Origin: Episyrphus balteatus
Lineage: Eukaryota > Arthropoda > Insecta > Diptera > Syrphidae
Reading direction: 5' to 3'
Length of the DNA stretch: 64,000 nucleotides
Assembly (NCBI RefSeq): GCF_945859705.1
Contig: NC_079136.1
Location: 99,299,051 to 99,363,050, forward strand
The notes below the pieces were generated by a model, which did not search any database, was not told the DNA's origin, and saw only the letters and a list, made by a program, of their open reading frames with translations. Each line of letters begins with the position of its first letter. Position 1 is the stretch's first letter. The position numbers and the translations under genes are program-made. This document shows positions 53,901 through 64,000 of the stretch, piece by piece.

Positions 53901-56900
53901 CAGTGTCACCAACAACAAAAATTCCAACAACTCCCGACACTGCAACAACTCCTGTTTCAACTACGACAACTACGGAACCCTCAACTGATGTTACAACAAT
54001 TGTGGCAACAACAGACACACCATCTACTGCCGCTACAACAGTTGCACCAACAACAGAAATTCCAACAACTCCAGATGCTGCGACAACAACTGTTCCAATT
54101 TCAACAACTACGGAGCTGCCTACTGATGCTACAACAATTGTGGCAAAAACAGACACCTCATCAACTGCCGCTACAACAGTTGCACCAACAACAGAAATTC
54201 CAACAACTCCAGATGCTGCGACAACAACTGTTCCAATTTCAACAACTACGGAACTGCCTACTGATGCTACAACAATTGTGGCAAAAACAGACACCTCATC
54301 AACTGCCGCTACAACAGTTGCACCAACAACAGAAATTCCAACAACTCCAGATGCTGCGACAACAACTGTTCCAATTTCAACAACTACGGAACTGCCTACT
54401 GATGCTACAACAATTGTGGCAAAAACAGACACCTCATCAACTGCCGCTACAACAGTTGCACTAACAACAGAAATTCCAACAACTCCCGATGCTGCGACAA
54501 CAACTGTTCCAATTTCAACAACTACGGAACTGCCTACTGATGCTACAACAATTGTATCAAAAACAGACACCTCATCAACTGCCGCTACAACAGTTGCACC
54601 AACAACAGAAATTCCAACAACTCCAGATGCTGCGACAACAACTGTTCCAATTTCAACAACTACGGAACTGCCTACTGATGCTACAACAATTGTGGCAAAA
54701 ACAGACACCTCATCAACTGCTGCTACAACAGTTGCACCAACAACAAAAATTCCAACAACTCCAGACACTGCAACAACTCCTGTTCCAACTACAACAACTA
54801 CGGAACCCTCAACTGATGCTACAACAATTGTGGCAGCAACAGACACCTCATCAACTGCCGCTACAACAGTTGCACCAACAAGAGAAATTCTAACAACTCC
54901 AGATGCTGCGACAACAACTGTTCCAATTTCAACAACTACGGAACCGCCTACTGATGCTACAACAATTGTGGCAACAACAGACACCTCATCAACTGCCGCT
55001 ACAACAGTTGCACCAACAACAGAAATTCCAACAACTCCAGACACTGCAACAACTCCTGTTCCAACTACGACAACTACGGAACCATCAACTGATGTTACAA
55101 CAATTGTGGCAACAACAGACACCTCATCTACTGCCGCTACAACAGTTGCACCAACAACAGAAATTCCAACAACTCCAGATGCTGCGACAACAACTGTTCC
55201 AATTTCAACAACTACGGAACCGCCTACTGATGCTACAACAATTGTGGCAAAAACAGACACCTCATCAACTGCCGCTACAACAGTTGCACCAACAACAGAA
55301 ATTCCAACAACTCCCGATGCTGCGACAACAACTGTTCCAATTTCAACAACTACGGAACCGCCTTCTGATGCTACAACAATTGTGGCAACAACAGACACCT
55401 CATCAACTGCCGCTACAACAGTTGCACCAACAACAGAAATTCCAACAACTCCAGACACTGCAACAACTCCTGTTCCAACTACGACAGCTACGGAACCCTC
55501 AACTGATGTTACAACAATTGTGGCAACAACAGACACACCAACTCCTGCCGCTACAACAGTTGCACCAACAACAGAAATTCCAACAACTCCAGATGCTGCG
55601 ACAACAACTGTTCCAATTTCAACAACTACGGAACCGCCTACTGATGCTACAACAATTGTGGCAAAAACAGACACCTCATCAACTGCCGCTACAACAGTTG
55701 CACCAACAACAGAAATTCCAACAACTCCAGATGCTGCGACAACAACTGTTCCAATTTCAACAACTACGGAACCGCCTTCTGATGCTACAACAATTGTGGC
55801 AACAACAGACACCTCATCAACTGCCGCTACAACAGTTGCACCAACAACAGAAATTCCAACAACTCCAGATGCTGCGACAACAACTGTTCCAATTTCAACA
55901 ACTACGGAGCTGCCTACTGATGCTACAACAATTGTGGCAAAAACAGACACCTCATCAACTGCCGCTACAACAGTTGCACCAACAACAGAAATTCCAACAA
56001 CTCCAGATGCTGCGACAACAACTGTTCCAATTTCAACAACTACGGAACTGCCTACTGATGCTACAACAATTGTGGCAAAAACAGACACCTCATCAACTGC
56101 CGCTACAACAGTTGCACCAACAACAAAAATTCCAACAACTCCAGACACTGCAACAACTCCTGTTCCAACTACAACAACTACGGAACCCTCAACTGATGCT
56201 ACAACAATTGTGGCAACAACAGACACCTCATCAACTGCCGCTACAACAGTTGCACCAACAACAGAAATTCTAACAACTCCAGATGCTGCGACAACAACTG
56301 TTCCAATTTCAACAACTACGGAACCGCCTACTGATGCTACAACAATTGTGGCAACAACAGACACCTCATCAACTGCCGCTACAACAGTTGCACCAACAAC
56401 AGAAATTCCAACAACTCCAGATGCTGCGACAACAACTGTTCCAATTTCAACAACTACGGAACCGCCTTCTGATGCTACAGAAATTATGGCAACAACAGAC
56501 ACCTCATCAACTGCCGCTACAACAGTTGCACCAACAACAGAAATTCCAACAACTCCAGACACTGCAACAACTCCTGTTCCAACCACGACAACAACGGAAC
56601 CCTCAACTGATGCTACAACAATTGTGGCAACATCAGACACACCATCAGCTGCCGCTACAACAGTGTCACCAACAACAAAAATTCCAACAACTCCCGACAC
56701 TGCAACAACTCCTGTTCCAACTACGACAACTACGGAACCCTCAACTGATGTTACAACAATTGTGGCAACAACAGACACACCATCTACTGCCGCTACAACA
56801 GTTGCACCAACAACAGAAATTCCAACAACTCCAGATGCTGCGACAACAACTGTTCCAATTTCAACAACTACGGAGCTGCCTACTGATGCTACAACAATTG

Positions 56901-57869
56901 TGGCAAAAACAGACACCTCATCAACTGCCGCTACAACAGTTGCACCAACAACAGAAATTCCAACAACTCCAGATGCTGCGACAACAACTGTTCCAATTTC
57001 AACAACTACGGAACTGCCTACTGATGCTACAACAATTGTGGCAAAAACAGACACCTCATCAACTGCCGCTACAACAGTTGCACCAACAACAGAAATTCCA
57101 ACAACTCCAGATGCTGCGACAACAACTGTTCCAATTTCAACAACTACGGAACTGCCTACTGATGCTACAACAATTGTGGCAAAAACAGACACCTCATCAA
57201 CTGCCGCTACAACAGTTGCACCAACAACAAAAATTCCAACAACTCCAGACACTGCAACAACTCCTGTTCCAACTACAATAACTACGGAACCCTCAACTGA
57301 TGCTACAACAATTGTGGCAACAACAGACACCTCATCAACTGCCGCTACAACAGTTGCACCAACAACAGAAATTCTAACAACTCCAGATGCTGCGACAACA
57401 ACTGTTCCAATTTCAACAACTACGGAACCGCCTACTGATGCTACAACAATTGTGGCAACAACAGACACCTCATCAACTGCCGCTACAACAGTTGCACCAA
57501 CAACAGAAATTCTAACAACTCCAGATGCTGCGACAACAACTGTTCCAATTTCAACAACTACGGAACTGCCTACTGATGCTACAACAATTTTGGCAAAAAC
57601 AGACACACCATCTACTGCCGCTACAACAGTTGCACCAACAACAGAAATTCCAACAACTCCAGATGCTGCGACAACAACTGTTCCAATTTCAACAACTACG
57701 GAACTGCCTACTGATGCTACAACAATTGTGACAAAAACAGACACCTCATCAACTGCCGCTACAACAGTTGCACCAACAACAAAAATTCCAACAACTCCAG
57801 ACACTGCAACAACTCCTGTTCCAACTACTACGACAACTACGGAACCCTCAACTTATACTACAACAATTG
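50932..57869 (+). repeat. 138-bp coding minisatellite, about 50 units
   Basis: Successive units differ by a few substitutions and no frame-breaking indels. Three classes are visible: EPPTDATTIVATTD...TTEIL, ELPTDATTIVAKTD...TTEIP and EPSTDATTIVATTD...TTKIPTTPDTATTPVP. The marker GCAACATCAGACACACCATC recurs at 52901, 53867 and 56627, exactly 7 and 20 units apart, revealing higher-order duplication of blocks. Confidence 0.93.
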
Positions 57870-58475
57870 AATCATTTATTTGCAAAACATGATAAGTCCA
57901 TGATTTTAAATTTTTCAGGAGAAGAAAAAAACGTTCTATTTTCTTTCAATATGCCTAGAAAAATTTATAAAAAATATATTCTGTAGAACTCTTGCCTAGC
58001 TACAAAAACCGTTTCGTTTTTAATTTTTGGATCGATAGCTCAAAAGATAAAAAATAAAAACGCTTTTGGACTTATCATACTTTGAAAATAAACGGATGTG
58101 AAATTAGTTTTTAAATGGATATGCAATTTTGCTTTTAGCTCCAATCTATCAAACAATTGTATTTGAGAATAAAATACAATGTCCGGACTGCTTATTTAAC
58201 TTTAAAGTAGCTTTAAACTTAAGATTTTCAGCCATTAATCTAATATACCATTTACACAAAAAGAAGCTGTTGTTTATTTTCAAAAGATGATAAGTCCGGG
58301 ACTTATACTGTTTTTGATACTAAAAAAATATTTCGCGTAGCTGTAAAATCGGATATAGATGGAGTAGATACTTCATATTTTAAAGACAGACGTGGTTATC
58401 CCTGGAGTACAAATTTAGTCAAAGAAACGAATTTTGAAAAAAAGTGGACTTATCATGTTTTGCAAATAAATGATT
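57870..58475. mobile_element. 606-bp MITE inside the giant mucin
   Basis: AATCATTTATTTGCAAAACA at 57870 begins a 30-bp terminal repeat ending TGATAAGTCC; the exact reverse complement is 58446-58475. CAATTG lies directly outside both ends (57864-57869, 58476-58481), a 6-bp TSD or palindromic target. TGATAAGTCC/GGACTTATCA recurs internally near 58070 and 58287. There is no transposase. Insertion unit plus TSD is 612 bp, a multiple of three. Confidence 0.92.
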
Positions 58476-58780
58476 CAATTGTGGCAACAGCAGACACACC
58501 ATCTACTGTCGTTACAACAGTTCCACCAACAACAGAAATTCCAACAACTCCAGACGCTGAGCCGTCAACTGATGATACAACAACAGAGGAAAGAGCGAAC
58601 ACACCAACAGTTCAACAGACTCTGGAACAACACATGGTACAAGTTCAAGAACTATTAAACCGTCTACCTTCGCTTGAACAGTCGCAGAAACCTCAGACTA
58701 TCCAACAACTCGATACACTTCAACAACGCCTGTTAAACCTTCAACAACTTATGGCTGATCTACTTACACAGAAAGATTAG

Positions 58781-60509
58781 CAGTAACAAGTTGTTACTAA
58801 CAACACCCATACAAGCAACAACAGACACACAATCTTATATTTCTACAAATATTGCAGCGGACAACTGTTATTGCAACAGCATGTTAATTTTTATCTACAG
58901 TCAGTAATTTTACTTTATGGGAATTAGAAAATAGTTTTATTTCCTTTCTTAGGTTTGTTTTATTACCTCAATTTCCTTCTATTTAATTCAAAAGTACAAG
59001 CAAAACATACAAGCCGAGTATAAATATTATAATTTTTCTTTTTATTTAAATAAATACAATAAAATTCAAATTAACTTGTATTCTTTTTTGTAAGTTTGAT
59101 TTTTATTAATGCTGAAGTTTTTGGATTATCCAGAAGATTCCATTTTTTTTTATTCAGTGGGTCCGAGACGACGACTTTTACTTTTTTCATTGGTTCATTT
59201 AAATACATATTTAAAATTTCATTTTCGAATTTTCAGATGTCAGCTTTTGTGATTATGTTGAACTGAAAGTTTTCTTACTACCATTTACAGAACTCAATAA
59301 TTCTTTAAACGTTAACTATAATTATACGTTTAAATGCATTAATAAAAAAAAACACTTGTATGCTACAGTGACCATGAAAGATCTTTTATTTTTACTATTC
59401 AAACTTATCTATTCGGTTAAAAATTAACAATATTAAGCCTAGAAGACATGCATTCTGTTGAAAACGGTACCTAAATTTAAGAACTTAAATGTCAGCTAAA
59501 ATCCAACTCTATTTAATATTCATACATTTTTAGCATAAAATTATGCTTGATAAATTTCTTCAAGACGAATTTCAAACTAAAAAAAAACCATGAGAGTTTC
59601 TATATTTGCAGATCGATCCCATAAGTATGCAACAGAATAAACATGGAAACATGCTTCTCGACTGTTTCTCCTTTAAGATGATTGATATTTTGCACTTATA
59701 AAAGCTTGCCTATTAGTGAAAAAGCTACTTTGTGTGGTAGTGAGTAGTCCAAGCAAAATTTATAAAAAAAAGATAAAGTTAGGAATAAATCAGAGTGAAG
59801 GTTTTTGAAATATGGTTATTCAATGTAAAATGTCGAAAATATCGATTTTTAGCGAATAACATTCAAACGGTAAAAACTATCGAAAAGTATCATTTACAAA
59901 ACTTGTAGATCATACAATTAAACATGTAAATGAACCTGAGAGTGTTTATTTAGGAGATATAATTTTTTCAAAAAAAAAACGTAAACTGTTGAAAATTTAA
60001 ACCGCTAAAAATGCTGAAAATGTTGTTAATGTGCAAATTTTGTACATCAACTCATTTTCTACAAAAAAAAATTTTGTCTACTAGATTTTTTAAGATTGAT
60101 TAGATTTTTGTATTTGCTGAACTCCCAGACGATTCTTATGTTCACTAAATGTTTCTTCACCTTAACATTTCTTCAAATATCTTAATGTTCTGCAGGACAT
60201 CACTAATCAGCAAACTTCTTCTTAAAACCAATTACTTTATGCATTAAATTTTTTTTCTTTCTTACTTTATCTTTATAAAAATGAAATTTCATCCGCACAC
60301 GTAATTTACAATGTAAGGGAAATGCCCGCAGGAATTTTTATTTCACGGTGAATAGCCAATTCCTTGATGGACTACTAAGTTTATTACAATGCGGAAGTTA
60401 ATTTAATGACAATTTAGTCCATAAAAGATAAACATAATGATATTCGCGTGTTTCGAATTATAGAAGGGCGATAGCGATGGATGAATTTATTCATATCAAG
60501 CGTTGAAAT
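58781..60509. other. 3' flank of gene 8 and intergenic DNA
   Basis: AATAAAATTC near 59060 could be the poly-A signal. TTAAAATTTCATTTTCGA at about 59213-59230 equals 18 of the 19 bases of the LINE target site. An isolated TATAAAAG at 59697 is not followed by a signal-peptide frame. No gene is supported. Confidence 0.5.
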
Positions 60510-61144
60510 CAGTGCTGCCACCCCAAAGATAATTGAGCGCAGTATATTTTAAGAAAAAGCGCAGTAGATTGCAATATACCGCAGTAGATTTTTAAATATA
60601 CAAACAACATTCAAATCACAGATATATACTTTACTTCAACACAAATTAAAAAATTAGCTCAACAGTAAAAAATACAAAACAGCTTTATCTTCGGTTCCAC
60701 GTCATTTCACATCATTTTGTTCGCCCGAAATCTTAACAAATATTGCGAGTTGCACTTTTCACCAGTAGCCAAAATAAAACTGAGCAAAAAGATATCGGTA
60801 ACTTCTCAAATTACCTGAAAAGATTTGAAAATACGGCTAGTTTCCCGAACATGAACAGCTTTTCGTCCGGAACTCACAAGTAACAAGTGAAATTAAATTT
60901 TTCGTTTGGAATTTTGTTCACGTAAAACTCACGATAGGGCTGCATTTGAATTTTTTAGAGAATACATTTAGAGTGAGTGAACGTGGTTCAGTATTTAAAA
61001 TTTTGAAATGGACAACAATCAAACTTTGGTTAGGTACTATTAAAATTTTTAATAGGGGAGTAGATTCGTTTTGCTGCGCAGTAGATATTCATTTGGTCTT
61101 AAATGCAGTAGATCTACTGCTAAAGGAGTTAGGTGGCAGCCCTG
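60510..61144. mobile_element. hAT-type MITE with CAGTGCTGCCACC termini
   Basis: The 635-bp element begins CAGTGCTGCCACCCC and ends GGTGGCAGCCCTG, with GTTGAAAT flanking both ends (60502-60509, 61145-61152). GCAGTAGAT repeats occur near both ends. A 67-codon frame (60946-61149) inside is not a gene. The terminus resembles that of the hAT MITE at 34503. Confidence 0.9.
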
Positions 61145-61152
61145 GTTGAAAT

Positions 61153-62783
61153 GTTTTTATCAAGAGACTAGTTCTTAATAATTTTATTGCCTTTTATCCG
61201 CCCTCCCTGATGTTCAAACTCTCTGAAAGGATATGGTCTTATGGTCAATTATTACAGTGCCTTCCTTTACTTAAGGTTATTTATTTTTATGTTTCCACTT
61301 GATACTCGTATTTATTTAAAATATTAACCATTACATTTTGATTCATTTAAAATGGAAACATTTTATTGACGACTTCCTTAGACATTTAAGAGGTACCATT
61401 TCAGCTTTTAGAAATATATTTACAACAAATGAATGTTGGCATAACAAAAACATATAAATCAAGAAGTTAGGAAAGAGTCAACAAGGTGTCAAGCTTAGGG
61501 CCGTTTAGAAATTATATAATTCTATCTCTATTAATAAGTGCGATTTTAAAGTTGGTAGGTAATAAAGAGGCGTGAATCAATTTGAATTTCTTATGGGTTC
61601 ATCACTACAGTGCATTTATGTAGTGACTGACTGCTTATCTAGAAGACTGGAGTTCTACAGTATTATTTTTTTTATTAAGCTTCAACAGGGCGCCACACTT
61701 GGGATTTAATACGAATTTTAATATCTCATTGTCGATTAAGAGTGAGAACGGTACAAAGACCGCCTTTTAGGCTTTTAAACCCAATACAATTTAATTTATT
61801 TTCACAAAAATATTGAGGGATTTCCTTCCATACATTATTATACAAAACTTGAATAAATTCTCTGTAAAACAGTATTTTTTCGCTTTTCCCAAAATTAAGA
61901 ATTTGTACTTGTACTTTTTTAAATTCGCTGATTCAAATAATCTCACTAATTTTTTTTCCTAACAGCCACTTCTCTTAACCTATGTCAAATAACACACAAT
62001 TTAATAATAATCCTTAAAATAAAAAAAAATAATTTGCTGATGAATATCATTAAGATCTAAATGACCCCAAACTCAAAGAGTCCATATAATTACAAGATTA
62101 TTACGGGGTAATAAACTTTTTTAGATAAATAAGGAATTTCATTGGATTATTATGTATTCCCCCATAATCCTTAGCATAATTTTTATTTATTTTCTGTTTT
62201 GTATGGTCTCTTTGGTTTTTGGGTGTATAGGCTGTGTCAAATTAATTGGTTAATTAGGTTTCCAGTATTCCAGTTAATGAAGATTAGAAGATGGTATTAA
62301 AGAGAAGCTACTAAATCGATACAAAAGACATTAAATATATTTTTGCATATGAGAGAATCTAGTAAAATTATTTATTATTTTTGTTATTTTTTCTTCGTTA
62401 TTAAGTCGAAATAAATTAGATTGGAATTATATTTTATCAGAAACTATTGATAAAATTATTAATGAATTTCAAATAATAATAGGTAAGCTAAATTAAATTC
62501 AGAAGAATTTTTTTTTAAATAAAAACTTTCATCGACGACGTTAAATAAAAACCTGTTATTAATAATTTTCTTGAAGAGAAAGTTTGTTTCTTTAAAAAAT
62601 GCCTCTAATTACTGAAAATGAGACAATCTTAAGAGATTATTAATGATAATGAGAATGACCATTATCATCAAGTAAAAAGTTTGTCTTTATCGTCACTAAT
62701 GTCCTTATTTACTGAAAGTATTTGAAAAGATATTAATGACCATTTTCAGCATATTCAATAGATATACAAAAATGATAAAGATG
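61153..62783. other. AT-rich intergenic DNA
   Basis: I see no gene, RNA or clear repeat here. Confidence 0.5.
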
Positions 62784-63169
62784 TACAGCTGTGTTCAAAA
62801 TAATAGTAGTGCCTGCATCAAAATAACATTTTTTATAATTACGGTGCTTCTACGGTTAAAAATTTAGTTTCTTTGATGTCAAAGTTTGTAACGGTCAATT
62901 ACTAATAAATGTATCATAGTTTTAAAATGAAAAAGAAGGTTCCAAATAATTTTTCATTGACTTTTGGTTGTTCTTTCTAATTTGACCTGTTCAAAATAAT
63001 AGTAGTTAAAGTTATTTTTGAAGAATTTAAAAGCGGTTTATAACATAGAATATTTATTTTTGGTTTAAAAGTAAGTACTCATATAATAGGAACAATTTTT
63101 CAACAAAAAACGATTTGTTTCGGTTTTAATCTATTTAAAGTTCGAAGTGCAAAACACTTCAGTTCGGAT

Positions 63170-63690
63170 AGCGGAAACTTTTACGAAAGCTGCTTGAAGA
63201 AGGGAAAACCTACTTGGAAATTCAAGGTCTTATGAGGATGCTCCCCTGCAATGGTAGCCAATGCAATAAACTCAACGAAAAACCCCAAACGCGCGGTAGA
63301 AAAAGAAAAAAGACCGTCGTAGATGACAGGCGTACTGTCCAGATGAGCAAAGCTGAGCCTTCAGCATCGTCGTTTCGAATCCAGAAGGCTTTAAGCCTGG
63401 ATTGCAGTGCAGTGAACATTCGGAGGCGACTGTTAGAGACTAATTTGTACGCTTGAAGTCCACGAAAAGTTCTGTGAAACATGTTAAAAAGCGTATCCAG
63501 TTTGTAAAAGATTACATAAACTGGCCAGCGAAGTAATAGCGTAACATATTGTTTACTGATGCGAGCAAATTTGTCCTCTTTGGTGGTACTGGATCTCCAG
63601 AATACGTCCGACGTCCACCCAATACGGAATATGTTCCAAAGTATACGACGGAAAAAGTTAAACATGGAGGGTCGAAAATTTTAGTATTTT
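63170..63690 (+). pseudogene. Broken Tc1-like transposase
   Basis: The best frame (about 63214-63456) reads QTRGRKRKKTVVDDRR, MSKAEPSASSFRIQKALSLD and VNIRRRLLETNLYA, the HTH DNA-binding half of Tc1 transposases. After a stop and frame changes, IQFVKDYINWPAK and LFTDASKFVLFGGTG (usual FTDESKF, first catalytic Asp region) and VRRPPNTEYVPKYTT, VKHGGSKILVF follow. The sequence then breaks off, so the rest of the catalytic domain is absent. Non-functional. Confidence 0.82.
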
Positions 63691-63726
63691 AACATATTTC
63701 TTTGTTAACAGCGGTACTTTATGTGA

Positions 63727-64000
63727 ACTTCAAGCGTACAAATTAGTCTCTAACAGTCGCCTCCGAATGTTCACTGCACTGCAATCCAGGCTTAAAGCCT
63801 TCTGGATTTGAAACGACGATGCAGAAGGCTCATCTGGACAATACGCCTGTCATCTACGACGGTCTTTTTTCTTTTTCTACCGCACGTTTCGGGTTTTTCG
63901 TTGAGTTTATTGCATTGGCTACCATTGTAGGGGAGCATCCTTATATAACCTTGAATTTCCAAGTAGGTTTTCCCTTCTTCAAGCAGCTTTCGTAAAAGTT
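63727..64000 (-). repeat. Inverted copy of the Tc1-like N-terminal region
   Basis: It is the reverse complement of 63176-63459 with about ten bases of indel difference and scattered mismatches, after a spacer of about 267 bp. It continues to the window end, so its full extent is unknown. Confidence 0.9.

Larger units (their letters stand above)
50372..58780 (+). pseudogene. Giant Thr-rich mucin split by a MITE (gene 8)
   Basis: The ATG at 50372 opens a signal peptide (MSINVFRIIIFLLIIAVVVS) ending SQ. A basic, Lys/Arg/His-rich region (about residues 23-185, with YPWQ twice) follows. From about residue 187 to 2499, some 50 units of 46 residues (138 bp) of the type TTEPPTDATTIVATTDTSST and AATTVAPTTEILTTPDAATT run in tandem, a dense O-glycosylation substrate. 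The frame stops at 57890-57892 inside a MITE. After the MITE, the same frame resumes (TIVATADTPST...), loses the repeats and ends in a Leu/Gln-rich, probably coiled-coil tail (LEQHMVQVQELLNRLPSLEQ, LQQRLLNLQQLMADLL) to TAG at 58778-58780. As sequenced it would make a 2,506-residue protein lacking that tail. Salivary-glue-like or peritrophic mucin is the likely role, by inference. Confidence 0.83.
62786..64000 (+). mobile_element. Tc1-like element, rearranged and running off the window
   Basis: It starts CAGCTGTGTTCAAAATAATA after a TA at 62784-62785. TTCAAAATAATAGTAGT occurs at about 62793-62809 and again at about 62991-63007, the inverted-repeat/direct-repeat design of Tc1 elements. A broken transposase follows. 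From 63727 the sequence is the reverse complement of 63176-63459, so the element has been duplicated in inverse orientation. The far terminus is outside the window. Confidence 0.82.

Noticed and set aside
50764..57804. Very long open frames (up to 1,420 codons) on the minus strand and in another + frame across the mucin repeats
   Set aside because: The 138-bp unit is a multiple of three and happens to lack stops in other frames. These frames have no signal peptide or promoter and are pure repeat shadows.
41591..57869. CRISPR-like array in the tandem repeats
   Set aside because: The repeats are contiguous without unique spacers, and the window is clearly eukaryotic.
57893..58459. The MITE in gene 8 being an intron
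   Set aside because: The in-frame stop at 57890 precedes the first GT in the element, and no suitable donor lies just upstream, so splicing would not rescue the frame simply.
59697..59704. Possible ninth glue-like promoter (TATAAAAG)
   Set aside because: There is no start motif at the right distance and no downstream ATG opening a signal peptide.
63222..63665. 147-codon minus-strand frame
   Set aside because: It is the antisense of the Tc1-like transposase fragment.

Overview
The window looks like AT-rich, TE-laden chromosomal DNA from an insect, most likely a fly (Diptera). The evidence is Jockey-type LINEs, many hAT and Tc1/mariner-type repeats, insect-style core promoters (TATAAAAG plus a TCAGT-like initiator), and a family of secreted low-complexity proteins resembling fly salivary glue (Sgs/new-glue) or other mucin-like secretions. 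No bacterial, organellar, rRNA or CRISPR feature is seen. The species cannot be named from the sequence alone.

Layout. 1-3317: diverged direct repeats and a large fold-back repeat. 3337-8929: a nearly intact Jockey-type LINE between 19-bp target-site duplications (TSDs); its ORF1 has one frameshift and its ORF2 is intact. 9121-11490: an old hAT-like copy invaded by a second element, which itself contains a third; a small MITE also sits in the oldest copy. 11490-59000: eight glue-like genes, all on the + strand, separated by TE-filled DNA. 60510-61144: a hAT MITE. 62786-64000: a broken Tc1-like element folded into an inverted duplication that runs off the window.

The eight genes start at 13030, 21547, 25555, 33771, 36782, 42976, 47417 and 50372. 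Each has a TATA box, a short 5' leader and an ATG opening a hydrophobic signal peptide. In seven of the eight that peptide ends in Ser-Gln, with Ser-Glu in the eighth. The mature parts are unrelated-looking repeats: Gly/Pro blocks, KPPGDV hexamers, PPPRGSS heptamers, PPQGG, PQFGG plus STSTEAPW, and a 46-residue Thr-rich unit repeated about 50 times. Most end in a Ser/Thr/Ala/Pro tail. Signal peptide and promoter are conserved while the mature protein is hypervariable. The genes for which flanks were compared (at 13030, 25555 and 33771) share them, so local segmental duplication built at least part of the array. Forkhead-type TGCAAACA or TGTTTAT sites upstream fit salivary-gland expression, but that is inference.

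Two of the eight genes are split by transposons with clear termini. The gene at 36782 is cut by a 1,032-bp element whose removal restores the frame, and which could alternatively be spliced out as an intron. The giant mucin at 50372 is cut by a 606-bp MITE that separates it from an in-frame Gln/Leu-rich helical C-terminus. Other notable structures are a (TTAGG)n array of about 390 bp next to an antisense LINE fragment between 10-bp direct repeats, a palindrome of about 1.34 kb, and several hAT-type insertions with exact 8-bp TSDs.
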